Origin: Pseudomonadales bacterium
Lineage (GTDB): Bacteria > Pseudomonadota > Gammaproteobacteria > Pseudomonadales > Azotimanducaceae
NCBI GenBank assembly: GCA_016779325.1
Contig: JADHNU010000004.1
Coordinates: 1 to 64,000, forward strand
DNA length: 64,000 bases
Direction: 5' to 3'
Under the pieces are notes generated by a model that had not been told where the DNA came from, did not search any database, and was given only the letters and a program-made list of their open reading frames with translations. Below are positions 17,020 to 25,437 of this stretch, piece after piece (the first letter of the stretch is position 1; the number at the start of each line of letters is the position of its first letter). A program made the translations under genes and the position numbers.

Positions 17020-18291
17020 CTAGGCGCCCGGGGGCCAGGGAATCAGGGCATCAAAAACGGGGGCCGGCAGGGGCGTCCGGGGTCGCTCGCGAGCCTCCTC
17101 CAGGAGAGCTTGGCCGAGCGCGCGCAGGAAGGGAAAGCCCACCGTTTCATATTCGTAGTGATCGTCATTGAAGATGCCGTTTTCGTTCACGTAAACCGTG
17201 GCGGCGAGGAGAAACTCCGTTTGCGTGCTCCGTTCGACGAAATAGGCCACGTCCGTGAGAAAGCCGTAGGCATCCCCCACCTTATTGAAGATCACGAGAT
17301 CCTCGGGCAGGGCGGGCGCACTGCCGCCGAAGGCCAGGAACTTGACGAAGCCTTCAGGCAGCGCATCGTAGGCGGCGTAGCCGCTCCGCGGCGCGAGCAT
17401 GCCGAAACGCTGGAGAAACCAGCGCCGCGCCGCCTCCGGCAGGGCCAAACGCGCCTCGGCGGGGACCGATTCGGGGAAGTACAGGCTCTGCAGGAAGTTC
17501 AGCTGCGCCTCTAGGGGATAGGCATTCTTTTCATCAAAAGCCTTCGGACCCGGCACCACTTGGCCATCGAGCCACTCCCCCCGGCCCAGGGGCAAGACCG
17601 GGCCCGGCAGTTCGGGGCGCTCCCGCCGCAGGGGCCAGGACCACTGCTGACCCGTGGGCGCCAGGAGCCGGCCAGGATTAAGGCGATAGCCCGCCTCCTC
17701 GCTCAGGGAGACGGAGAGGCGATGGCGAATGCGCACGCCCTCCAGGCCGAGGGCCCGGAGGCGACTTTCAATATGCTGGGGGCCCAGCCACTCATAGAGC
17801 CGGTTGTAGGCGTCGTTGTCGCTGACGAAGGCGATCTTTTCGATATAGCGCCCCACCGTCGGCAACGCCCCGTCTCCGAAAGCGTCATAGGCGACGGGCG
17901 TCTGCTCCGGGGCCCCCGCACCGGTGAGCAATACGCTGCCCCGGGTGGCCCCCGGGAGCGTACCCAGCCGCTCTAGAGCAAGGGCCGCCACGGGCAGCTT
18001 GACCGTCGAAGCTGGATAAAAATACTCATTTTTATCAACGCGGTAGCGATACCTCTTAATGCTAACGGCCCCATCGCTTCCCCGTTCAAGGGGCGCGTAC
18101 AGCACTTGCACGCGGTGTGTTTCCGGCTTGGCCATCACCGGCCCGAGGGCCGCGCGAGCCAAAAACTCGGCGAGATCCGCGTCGCTGGCCACGGGCGCCG
18201 CAACGACCCAAGGCGCACCCAGCATCGCCCACAGGCCCGTCAGCAGCCTATTGATGAAGATTCGGAATGTATTAGTTGTCTCTCTTTCCAT
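17020..18291 (-). CDS. Class A beta-lactamase-like serine hydrolase, secreted
   Basis: 423 aa. N-terminal signal peptide (about 1-32, ending WVVAAPVA). The motifs are those of the penicillin-binding/beta-lactamase family: PASTVKLPV (SxxK, Ser about 95), VSDNDAYNRLYE (SDN) and FNKVGDAYG (KxG in place of KTG). The long extra region of about 150 residues between SDN and KxG is not found in ordinary class A beta-lactamases, so peptidoglycan or another ester/amide substrate is at least as likely as resistance. The ATG at 18291 is preferred over an upstream TTG because it gives a clean signal peptide. Confidence 0.8.
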   Translation of the reverse strand: MERETTNTFRIFINRLLTGLWAMLGAPWVVAAPVASDADLAEFLARAALGPVMAKPETHRVQVLYAPLERGSDGAVSIKRYRYRVDKNEYFYPASTVKLPVAALALERLGTLPGATRGSVLLTGAGAPEQTPVAYDAFGDGALPTVGRYIEKIAFVSDNDAYNRLYEWLGPQHIESRLRALGLEGVRIRHRLSVSLSEEAGYRLNPGRLLAPTGQQWSWPLRRERPELPGPVLPLGRGEWLDGQVVPGPKAFDEKNAYPLEAQLNFLQSLYFPESVPAEARLALPEAARRWFLQRFGMLAPRSGYAAYDALPEGFVKFLAFGGSAPALPEDLVIFNKVGDAYGFLTDVAYFVERSTQTEFLLAATVYVNENGIFNDDHYEYETVGFPFLRALGQALLEEARERPRTPLPAPVFDALIPWPPGA

Positions 18292-18336
18292 ACTCTTTAG
18301 CAATCGAGGCTGGTAGGGTGCGCGCCGTCAGCTTAT

Positions 18337-18424
18337 AGCGGTGGAAGCGGAAGCACTCTCTAGGTCTCCAACCCTCCCCCTCCCTCCCCGGGGGCCTAGC
18401 CAGAGTGCTTCCTCTTCTACCGCT
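18337..18424. repeat. Long imperfect inverted repeat in the aceA leader
   Basis: Arms 18337-18359 and 18402-18424 are inverted copies matching at 21 of 23 positions. Inside them CTAGG (18360-18364) and CCTAG (18395-18399) extend the pairing. The central segment is a C-rich run. The structure lies in the divergent promoter region of the serine hydrolase and aceA and ends 31 nt before the aceA ATG. It may be a leader RNA structure, a twofold operator, or a remnant of a small non-autonomous element. Confidence 0.6.
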
Positions 18425-18455
18425 TTCAGCCGCTGCTCATCCACGGGAGCTTGCC

Positions 18456-20057
18456 ATGTCGAACTATCTAAACGAAATCGAAGCCGTTCGGGAAACCCTG
18501 AAGGGGAAAGCCGAATGGGGCGCCATCAACCCGGAATACGTGGTGCGCATGCGCCAGCAGAACCGGTTCCACACGGGGTTGGACATCGCCAAGTACACCG
18601 CCGGCATCATGCGTCGGGATATGGCCGCCTATGATGCGGACACCAGCAAGTACACCCAGTCCCTCGGCGCTTGGCACGGCTTTATCGCCCAGCAAACCAT
18701 GATGTCCGTGAAGAAGCGCCATGGCGCTACGGATCGTCGCTACATCTACCTGTCCGGCTGGATGGTGGCCGCGCTGCGCTCCAAGTTCGGCCCCCTCCCC
18801 GACCAGTCCATGCACGAAAAGACCACGGTCCCGGAACTGATCGAAGAGATCTATACGTTCCTCAAGCAAGCCGATGCCCGCGAACTCCGTCATATCTTCA
18901 CGGCCCTCGACGAGGCCCGGGCCGCTGGCCAGGACACCACGGCACTCCTCGAGCAGATCGATAACTACGAAACTCACGTGGTGCCGATCATTGCCGACAT
19001 CGATGCCGGCTTCGGTAACGAAGAGGCCACCTATTTGCTGGCCAAGAAAATGATCGAGGCGGGCGCCTGCGCCATCCAGATTGAAAACCAGGTGTCCGAT
19101 GCCAAGCAGTGCGGTCACCAGGCCGGCAAGGTGACGGTCCCCCATGAGGACTTCATCTCCAAGATCAACGCCGTGCGCTACGCATTCCTAGAACTCGGCA
19201 TTCCCGAAGGGATCATCGTCGCCCGCACCGACTCCCTCGGCGCCGGCCTCACGCAGAAGATTCCGGTCTCCCTCACCCCGGGGGATTTGGGCGACCAGTA
19301 TTGCAGCTTCCTCGAAGTGGAGCCGGTCAACGAACTCTCCGAGCTGCGCCAGGGCGACATCACCATCCAGCAAGATGGCAAGCTGTGCCGGCCCAAGCGC
19401 CTCGACAACGGTCTCTATGCCTTCCGGGAAGACACGGGCATCGACCGCGTGGTCCTCGACTGCGTGACCAGCCTTGAGCACGGCGCCGACCTCCTCTGGA
19501 TCGAGACGGAAAAGCCCCACGTTGGCCAGATCGCCGAAATGGTGAACAAGATCCGCGAGAAGCGTCCCGAAGCCAAGCTGGTCTACAACAACTCGCCGTC
19601 CTTCAACTGGACCCTGAAGTTCCGCCTGCACGTCTACGAGACCTGGAAGGCGGAAGGGCAAGACGTCTCCGCCTACCCCGACCCGGCTACGGACGAGAAG
19701 GTCCTCATGGACGTGCGCTTCGACACGACGCCCCTGGGTGAAGAGGCCGATCGGCAGATTCAGTCCTTCCAAGCCGATGCGGCGCGGGAAGCGGGGATCT
19801 TCCATCACCTCATTACCCTGCCGACCTATCACACGGCGGCCCTGTCCACGGATAGCCTCTCTGAGGGCTACTTCGGTGGCGATGGCATGCTCGCCTACGT
19901 CCTCGGCGTCCAGCGCGCCGAGCTGCGCCGGGATCTGGCCGCGGTGAAGCACCAGGATCTTGCTGGCTCCAACATCGGCGACGATCACAAGGAGTACTTC
20001 CTTGGTGAAAAGGCGCTGCTCGCCGGCGGCGCTGCCAACACCATGAACCAGTTCTAA
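18456..20057 (+). CDS. aceA: Isocitrate lyase
   Basis: 533 aa, the long form seen in Pseudomonas and related gammaproteobacteria. It cleaves isocitrate to glyoxylate and succinate, the first step of the glyoxylate shunt used for growth on acetate, fatty acids or alkanes. Active-site Cys in KQCGHQAGKV; the short E. coli form has KKCGH, while the long subfamily normally has Gln here. Mg-binding region DIDAGFGN and the YNNSPSFNW substrate motif are present. The ATG at 18456 follows GGGAG. A strong terminator lies downstream. Malate synthase is not in the window. Confidence 0.96.
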   Translation: MSNYLNEIEAVRETLKGKAEWGAINPEYVVRMRQQNRFHTGLDIAKYTAGIMRRDMAAYDADTSKYTQSLGAWHGFIAQQTMMSVKKRHGATDRRYIYLSGWMVAALRSKFGPLPDQSMHEKTTVPELIEEIYTFLKQADARELRHIFTALDEARAAGQDTTALLEQIDNYETHVVPIIADIDAGFGNEEATYLLAKKMIEAGACAIQIENQVSDAKQCGHQAGKVTVPHEDFISKINAVRYAFLELGIPEGIIVARTDSLGAGLTQKIPVSLTPGDLGDQYCSFLEVEPVNELSELRQGDITIQQDGKLCRPKRLDNGLYAFREDTGIDRVVLDCVTSLEHGADLLWIETEKPHVGQIAEMVNKIREKRPEAKLVYNNSPSFNWTLKFRLHVYETWKAEGQDVSAYPDPATDEKVLMDVRFDTTPLGEEADRQIQSFQADAAREAGIFHHLITLPTYHTAALSTDSLSEGYFGGDGMLAYVLGVQRAELRRDLAAVKHQDLAGSNIGDDHKEYFLGEKALLAGGAANTMNQF

Positions 20058-20119
20058 GGTTCCTCCCCGGGCCGGTTTCCGGCCCCTTTGGGTAAGCCCT
20101 ATTCCTACCCAGCCTTAAG

Positions 20120-20145
20120 CGGCGCCCCCGGGCGCCGTTTTTTTT
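20120..20145 (+). terminator. Rho-independent terminator after aceA
   Basis: Stem CGGCGCC / GGCGCCG with a 4-nt loop, followed by eight T residues, 62 nt after the aceA stop. Confidence 0.85.
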
Positions 20146-20209
20146 GCCCCGTTTTTTTTATGTAGGGATCAGGTCACACTCCGTGCTATCTGATCGAAGG
20201 AGTCCGCTT

Positions 20210-22453
20210 ATGCCCAGCCGCCGCCTCAGTCTTCTCCTCTCCCTGAGCGCCCTGCTCTTTCCTGGCCTAGGCCACAGCGCTCCGCTGCTGGGCTTTGATG
20301 CACAAGGCACCGAAGCGCAGCTCGCGCTTGAGGCGCGTTTTAAGGCCGCCCTCGATGGGAAGGACCAAGACCGCTGGATGCAGCGCCTGACGGCCCAGCC
20401 CCATCACGTGGGCTCTGCCGCCGGCGCCGAATACGCCGCCTGGATGAAAGCCCAGTTCGAAGCCTGGGGCTATGACGCGGAAATCGTGCGCTACGACGTG
20501 AGCGTCCCCGTACCCACGGTGCGCAAACTCACCCTCACGGCCCCGGAGCGCTTTGAGGCTCGCCTCGAGGAAGCGCCCCTGGCGGAAGATCCCAGCACGG
20601 TGGCGCCGGAAGGGCTTCTTCCGCCCTATCACGCCTTCTCCGCGGCAGGGGATGTGGAGGCGGAGCTGGTCTTTGTGAACTACGGCCTGAAGGACGATTA
20701 CGAGGCCCTCGCGCGCCGGGGCATCGACGTGGAAGGCAAGATCGTGCTCGCCAAGTACGGCCGCTCCTGGCGCGGCATCAAGCCGAAGCTGGCCGCGGAG
20801 CACGGCGCCATCGGTGCACTGATTTATTCCGACCCCGCAGACGACGGCTACGGCCAGGGCGACACCTACCCCGCCGGGCCCTATAAGCACGAAACGGGGG
20901 TGCAGCGCGGCTCCGTGATGGATCTGCCGCTCCGCCCCGGGGATATCCTGACGCCCTATGCCGGGGCTCGGGAGGGAACGCCCCGCCTCGCCCTTGAAGA
21001 GGTCGAAACGCTCACCCCCATTCCCGTGCTGCCCATCTCCTACGCCGATGCCACCCCCTTGCTGAAAGCCTTGGGTGGCGAGGTCGCGCCCAAGGATTGG
21101 TTTGGGCAGCTGCCCTTCGCCTATCACATCGGCCCGGGGCCGGCGCAGGTGCGCCTCACCCTGGCCTTCCGCTACGAAACGGTCCCGGCCTATAACGTCC
21201 TCGCCCGCCTCCCCGGCGCGCGCCAGCCGGATCAGTGGATCCTCCGAGGCAACCACCACGATGGCTGGAACCACGGCGCCGCCGACCCCATTTCCGGGCT
21301 GGTGGCGCTCCTCGCGGAAGCCAAGGCCCTCGGCGAGCTGGCCGCCGCCGGCTATCGCCTCGACCGCACCGTAATGTACGCCGCCTGGGACGCCGAGGAG
21401 CCGGGGCTGATTGGCTCCACGGAATGGGTGGAAGATCACGCCGCGGAGCTCCGGGCGCACCTTGTGGCCTATCTCAATACCGATGGAAACAGCCGAGGCT
21501 TCGTCAACATCGGCGGTAGCCATAGCCTGCAGCGGCTCATGAATGAAGTGGCCGAGGTCACCCTCGATCCGCTTCTGAACGTACCTGTGGACCAACGGCT
21601 CCGAGCTAAGCTGCGGCTCAGCAAGGATGGGGAAGACCGGCAGCTCGCGGGGCAGCCTGAGCTGCCCATCGAACCGTTGGGCTCGGGCTCCGATTATTCG
21701 CCCTTTCTCCAGCACCTGGGCATCGCGTCCCTGAACACCAGCTTTGGGGGCGAAGGCCCCAGCGGGAGCTATCACACGCTCTACGATACCTACGCCCACT
21801 ACACCCGCTTCCGGGATCCGGAGCTGCGCTATGGCGTGGCCCTGGCGGAGCTCAACGGCCGCGCCACCCTGCGCCTCGCTCAGGCGCCCCTCTTACCCTT
21901 TGAATTTGAGGGGGTGGCCGACGCCGTCGATCGGTTCCTCAACGACCTAGAGGGCGCCGCGGAAAAGCAGCGCGCGGCGCAGCAAACGCGGGCGGCACGT
22001 CTGAAGGATGGCAGCTACGCCCTCGCCCTCGACCCCCTGGCCGCCATCGCGCCTCCGACTCCGGAACGGCCCGTGCCCTATTTCAACTTTGCGCCGCTGC
22101 GCAATGCGCAGGCCGATCTGGCCGCGGCGGCGAAGCGCTATGGGGAACTCACGACCGAGCCGGAAAGCTTGCCCGAAAGCCTCCGGGCTACCCTCGACCG
22201 GCGCCTGGCCCAGGCCGAAGCCCAGCTGACGGCGGAAGACGGCTTGCCCCGGCGCCCCTGGTTCCGCCACTTCCTGTACGCCCCGGGGTTCTATACGGGC
22301 TATGGGGTAAAAACCCTGCCCGCCGTGCGGGAAGCCATCGAAGAGGCCCAATACGAGCAGGTGGAAGGGGAAGTGGCCCGGACCACGGCCCGGCTTCGGG
22401 CCCTTGTAGACCACATTGAAGGCATGAATGCCTTGCTAGAAGCCCCGCGCTAG
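20210..22453 (+). CDS. Secreted M28 metallopeptidase, glutamate carboxypeptidase II-like
   Basis: 747 aa. Signal peptide (about 1-23, LLLSLSALLFPGLGHSA). A PA (protease-associated) domain at about 110-280, then the M28 zinc peptidase core with NHHDGWNHGAADP, the Glu pair in WDAEEPGLIGSTEW, LNTDGNSRGF and the last ligand in YHTLYDTY. The C-terminus is the helical transferrin-receptor-like dimerisation domain. This is the GCPII/NAALADase layout, trimming C-terminal acidic residues from peptides. GAAGGAG precedes the ATG at 20210. Its TAG stop overlaps the convergent oxygenase gene. Confidence 0.92.
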   Translation: MPSRRLSLLLSLSALLFPGLGHSAPLLGFDAQGTEAQLALEARFKAALDGKDQDRWMQRLTAQPHHVGSAAGAEYAAWMKAQFEAWGYDAEIVRYDVSVPVPTVRKLTLTAPERFEARLEEAPLAEDPSTVAPEGLLPPYHAFSAAGDVEAELVFVNYGLKDDYEALARRGIDVEGKIVLAKYGRSWRGIKPKLAAEHGAIGALIYSDPADDGYGQGDTYPAGPYKHETGVQRGSVMDLPLRPGDILTPYAGAREGTPRLALEEVETLTPIPVLPISYADATPLLKALGGEVAPKDWFGQLPFAYHIGPGPAQVRLTLAFRYETVPAYNVLARLPGARQPDQWILRGNHHDGWNHGAADPISGLVALLAEAKALGELAAAGYRLDRTVMYAAWDAEEPGLIGSTEWVEDHAAELRAHLVAYLNTDGNSRGFVNIGGSHSLQRLMNEVAEVTLDPLLNVPVDQRLRAKLRLSKDGEDRQLAGQPELPIEPLGSGSDYSPFLQHLGIASLNTSFGGEGPSGSYHTLYDTYAHYTRFRDPELRYGVALAELNGRATLRLAQAPLLPFEFEGVADAVDRFLNDLEGAAEKQRAAQQTRAARLKDGSYALALDPLAAIAPPTPERPVPYFNFAPLRNAQADLAAAAKRYGELTTEPESLPESLRATLDRRLAQAEAQLTAEDGLPRRPWFRHFLYAPGFYTGYGVKTLPAVREAIEEAQYEQVEGEVARTTARLRALVDHIEGMNALLEAPR

Positions 22454-23148
22454 GGCGCAGGCACGGGTCCGGCGCGAAACCAGCCCGTCACCGATAAGCG
22501 GGGGCCTCCGGCAAAGGGGGCCACGTAGGTGACGGAATGGACGTGGCGCACATCAAAGAGTGATAGGACGTTCCAGCCCGGCACCCAGGCATCGCGAGGC
22601 GTACCGTCGTCCTCAAAAAACTGCAACAGCCCGCCCCAATCGGGGTGCCAGCGGGCCGTCAGGCTGAGTACATAGGCCACGCGCCGGGCTTGGCCGCTGA
22701 GATCGTCGCGGTGGCGCGTGAGAAAGTGCCCCCCGCGATAGCGGGTGGCTTGTCCATCGGCGTGGGTGATGTCCCCAAAGCCCGTGAGGGTGCGGACGCG
22801 CTCGAGGGTTTCCGGCGCATTCACCGCGGCCAAGATCGCCCGCAACGCGGGATCGTGCGAACCCCGCAGCTGATGCCCCTCATAGAGAAAGCCCACCCCC
22901 TGGCTAGCGGCCTCATGGAGCTCACGCTGGAGCCCCTCCCGAGCCGCCGGGGTCAGCTGGGCCAGCGCATCCGGAGTCAGCACCGTTCCCTGCCCGCCCC
23001 GGGTGAGCATGAGCGCATAGCCGGCCTGGGCCAGCACGCCATGCCAGGCCTGCGCCTCGGCTTCAGGCAGCGCATCCCGTAGGCGCAGTCGGCCTTCCGC
23101 GGCAAAGCGTGCCGCGCCCACCGCCCAATCCTCTCGAGGTGCAAACAT
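22450..23148 (-). CDS. 2-oxoglutarate/Fe(II)-dependent oxygenase family protein
   Basis: 232 aa. HxD iron motif in FLTRHRDDLSG, distal His in VRHVHSVTYV, and the 2OG-binding Arg in GPRLSVTGWFR. The layout resembles Ofd1/Tpa1-type prolyl hydroxylases that modify proteins, but small-molecule substrates are possible. The ATG at 23148 is preferred over a GTG one codon upstream because AGGA lies at the right distance. Stop overlaps the peptidase gene by CTAG. Confidence 0.82.
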   Translation of the reverse strand: MFAPREDWAVGAARFAAEGRLRLRDALPEAEAQAWHGVLAQAGYALMLTRGGQGTVLTPDALAQLTPAAREGLQRELHEAASQGVGFLYEGHQLRGSHDPALRAILAAVNAPETLERVRTLTGFGDITHADGQATRYRGGHFLTRHRDDLSGQARRVAYVLSLTARWHPDWGGLLQFFEDDGTPRDAWVPGWNVLSLFDVRHVHSVTYVAPFAGGPRLSVTGWFRAGPVPAP

Positions 23149-23198
23149 CACCGTAGGTCCTAAAAAACGTCCAGCGCTAAGAGCCCGGGACCCTCAAG

Positions 23199-23225
23199 AA
23201 AAAAGGGCGGCCTGCGCCGCCCTTT
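23199..23225 (-). terminator. Rho-independent terminator after the Tat aminotransferase gene
   Basis: On the minus strand, GGGCGGC-GCAG-GCCGCCC is followed by six T residues. It sits 22 nt downstream of the aminotransferase stop. Confidence 0.8.
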
Positions 23226-23246
23226 CGAAGGCCCAGGCCCCTGCCC

Positions 23247-24365
23247 CTAGCCGAGGGTATAAACCCGCTCGAAGGTGGCCACAAAGCGCTCAAGATCCTC
23301 GATCTTGCCCATGCTCACGCGGGACCAGGTCTTGTAGGGCTCGTAAACGCCGCGAATGAGCACGTTTTCCGCGCGCATCTTCGCCTGGAAGGCGTCTGCA
23401 TCCCGGCCAATGTCGGCGTAGACGAAGTTGGTCTGAGACGGCACATGGGGAATTTCGAGGCGATCAAAGAGCGCCTGCACCATTTGCCGACCTTCGACAA
23501 TCTTGCTCTTCGAATAAGCCAGGAAGGCATCGTCGTTATAGCTTGCCAGGGCGGCGGCAGCCCCCACCCCACTTGGGGAGGTCATGGCATGGCGCTGGAG
23601 CATTTCGGCGAGATGGGGCGGCGCCAGGGCATAGCCCACGCGCAGGCCTGCCAAGCCATAGAGCTTGGAGAAGGTGCGCGTAACGATGACGTTCTCCCCG
23701 CGCCGCACCAAATCCACCATGCTCGTGGCATCGGGGTTATCGGTCAGCTCGTTATAGGCCTCATCCACCATCACCGTGGCCCGAGCACTGACCGCTTCGC
23801 AGAAGTTGCGCATGCGCCCCCCTTCTACCGTCAGCCCCGTGGGGTTATTGGGATTACAGACGTACACCAAGCTGGTCATGCTGTCCGTGAGGGCCGCCAT
23901 GCGCTCGAGATCCTGATCCATGGCGCCAGTTAAGGGCACGCGGAGCACTTCCCCTCCCATGCGCTCCGCCACCTTCAGGTGGGGGCCGAAGGTCAACCCC
24001 GGCGCCACAATGCGGCCGTACTTGGTGAAGGCCGCAGCGGCGGCAAAGAGGCATTCCATGGAGCCAGAGGTGAGCACGACATGATCTGGCGTGAGGCCGT
24101 GACGCTCCGCAATGGCTTCCGCTAGGGCCCGATTGATCTTACCGGGATAGTAGGCCCCGCCCTGGGCGGCCGAATCGTTAATGGCCTGCAAGGCCTTCTT
24201 CGAGGGCCCATAGGGGTTTTCGTTGGCATTGAGCTTCACCACGCTGGCGCTTGGCCCATAGAGCATGGGCGCAGCGGCCCAGCTGCGTTGCGGTAAGGCC
24301 GTGGCCACGGCGGCGGCCCCTGCCAAGGTAGCCATAAAAGCTCTGCGACTCACTTCTGCTGTCAT
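23247..24365 (-). CDS. Tat-exported PLP aminotransferase, histidinol-phosphate aminotransferase-like
   Basis: 372 aa. The N-terminus begins MTAEVSRRAFMATLAGAA, a twin-arginine signal, cleaved near RSWA. The mature part is a fold-type I aminotransferase of the HisC/class II group: LNANENPYGPS, YVCNPNNPTG, MVDEAYNEL and the PLP lysine in TRTFSKLYGLAGLRVGYA. A periplasmic location is unusual for this enzyme class and argues against a histidine-biosynthesis role. The ATG at 24365 is chosen because GGAG precedes it and the Tat motif starts just after; a longer frame crosses the imuA promoter. Substrate unknown. Confidence 0.85.
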   Translation of the reverse strand: MTAEVSRRAFMATLAGAAAVATALPQRSWAAAPMLYGPSASVVKLNANENPYGPSKKALQAINDSAAQGGAYYPGKINRALAEAIAERHGLTPDHVVLTSGSMECLFAAAAAFTKYGRIVAPGLTFGPHLKVAERMGGEVLRVPLTGAMDQDLERMAALTDSMTSLVYVCNPNNPTGLTVEGGRMRNFCEAVSARATVMVDEAYNELTDNPDATSMVDLVRRGENVIVTRTFSKLYGLAGLRVGYALAPPHLAEMLQRHAMTSPSGVGAAAALASYNDDAFLAYSKSKIVEGRQMVQALFDRLEIPHVPSQTNFVYADIGRDADAFQAKMRAENVLIRGVYEPYKTWSRVSMGKIEDLERFVATFERVYTLG

Positions 24366-24521
24366 GTAGACGGTCTCCACTCCGTAGACGATAACGTCGT
24401 TATTTGCGCCTTTGCGCTCGCTTAGCGATCCCCAACCTTCACAGATACGCCCCCCTTCGGCAGAGATCAAGCCCTTAAGGGGCATGGAACGCCTGACCCT
24501 GCGAGGCGATGCAAAAAAGGC

Positions 24522-24550
24522 TTGACCGAATACTGGTTGTTTATACAGTA
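24522..24550 (+). promoter_or_regulatory. LexA-controlled promoter of imuA-imuB-dnaE2
   Basis: TACTGGTTGTTTATACAGTA at 24531-24550 is a near-consensus LexA box (CTG-N10-CAG with flanking TA). A -35-like TTGACC at 24522-24527 and -10 candidates (TACAGT or CAGTAT) overlap the box. LexA bound here would occlude RNA polymerase. Confidence 0.85.
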
Positions 24551-24585
24551 TTTGCTTCCAAGCCATGACTCACGAGGGCCCAAGC

Positions 24586-25413
24586 ATGAACGCCTCCCTA
24601 GATCAGCTTCTTCAGCACCCCAAGCTTTGGCGCGCCACGGCGTCGAGCACGCTGCCCGGGCCCCGGCAAAGCACGGGCTTTGCCAACCTAGATGACGCCT
24701 TAGATCACGCGGGCTGGCCTCAGGACGGGCTCATTGAACTCCTCGCCGATACGCAAGGCATTGGGGAGCTCCGGGCCCTCCTGCCCACGCTCCGCACCCT
24801 GACGCAGAAGGAAGATCGCTGGGTGGCCTGGGTCGCTCCGCCCCACCTGCCGTCCGCCCAGGCCCTAGAGGCCGCCGGCGTCCGCCTCGACCGGCTCTTG
24901 CTGATTCATCCCAAGACGCCCCAGGAGCAGCTCTGGGCCCTGGAGCAAGCCCTAAAATCCGGCACCTGCAGCGCACTACTGGGCTGGCTCGATCCGCGCC
25001 ATGTTACCCATCAGGTGCTGCGCCGCCTGCAGCTGGCCGCGCGCCAGGGGGGCACCCTCGCCTTCCTATTCCGTCCCGAAGCCGCGGCTCAAGAGGCTTC
25101 CCCCGCGGAACTGCGGCTACGCCTAGAAGCCACGGACGAACCGGGCACCGTTGCCCTACACATTCTTAAGCGCCGCGGGGGCTGGCCCCTGGGTCCCCTT
25201 CAGCTCACGCTCCAGGACCCCTTAAGCCAGCGCCTTTGCCTGCCCGAGGAAGCACCGGTCCCCCAGCAGCGGCGTCTCTGGGTGCCTCGAGGCCCCTTCC
25301 GGGAATCGCTCAACCCCAATCCCACCGCGGCGCCCACCCCACCCCTGGGGGCCCAGGCGGCGCCTCTGGGAGGCTCACCGGAAGCCACGCCCCTCAGCGG
25401 TGCGCGTCACTAA
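24586..25413 (+). CDS. imuA: Translesion-synthesis accessory protein ImuA
   Basis: 275 aa. RecA/SulA-like ImuA: starts LDQLLQHPKLWRA, then GFANLDDALDHAGWPQDGLIELL, the usual opening of the family, with no functional Walker A. ImuA supports the ImuB-DnaE2 mutasome in SOS-induced, error-prone repair. I favour the ATG at 24586 because GAGGG lies 8 nt before it; an ATG at 24565 is in frame and also possible. The C-terminal 45 residues are Pro/Ala/Gly-rich. imuB starts 24 nt downstream. Confidence 0.88.
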   Translation: MNASLDQLLQHPKLWRATASSTLPGPRQSTGFANLDDALDHAGWPQDGLIELLADTQGIGELRALLPTLRTLTQKEDRWVAWVAPPHLPSAQALEAAGVRLDRLLLIHPKTPQEQLWALEQALKSGTCSALLGWLDPRHVTHQVLRRLQLAARQGGTLAFLFRPEAAAQEASPAELRLRLEATDEPGTVALHILKRRGGWPLGPLQLTLQDPLSQRLCLPEEAPVPQQRRLWVPRGPFRESLNPNPTAAPTPPLGAQAAPLGGSPEATPLSGARH

Positions 25414-25437
25414 GCGCCGGCATGGCCCTACGCCCCC

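Noticed and set aside
17020-18291. A beta-lactamase resistance gene
   Set aside because: SxxK, SDN and KxG are present, but the large insert and lack of resistance context mean antibiotic hydrolysis cannot be claimed.
18337-18424. Rho-independent terminator of the serine hydrolase or a mobile element
   Set aside because: It lies upstream, not downstream, of the hydrolase, has no T-run, no transposase or flanking target duplication; kept only as an inverted repeat.
20267-21799. 510-codon minus-strand frame antisense to the M28 peptidase gene
   Set aside because: No recognisable domain; the plus-strand protein has complete catalytic motifs and a signal peptide.
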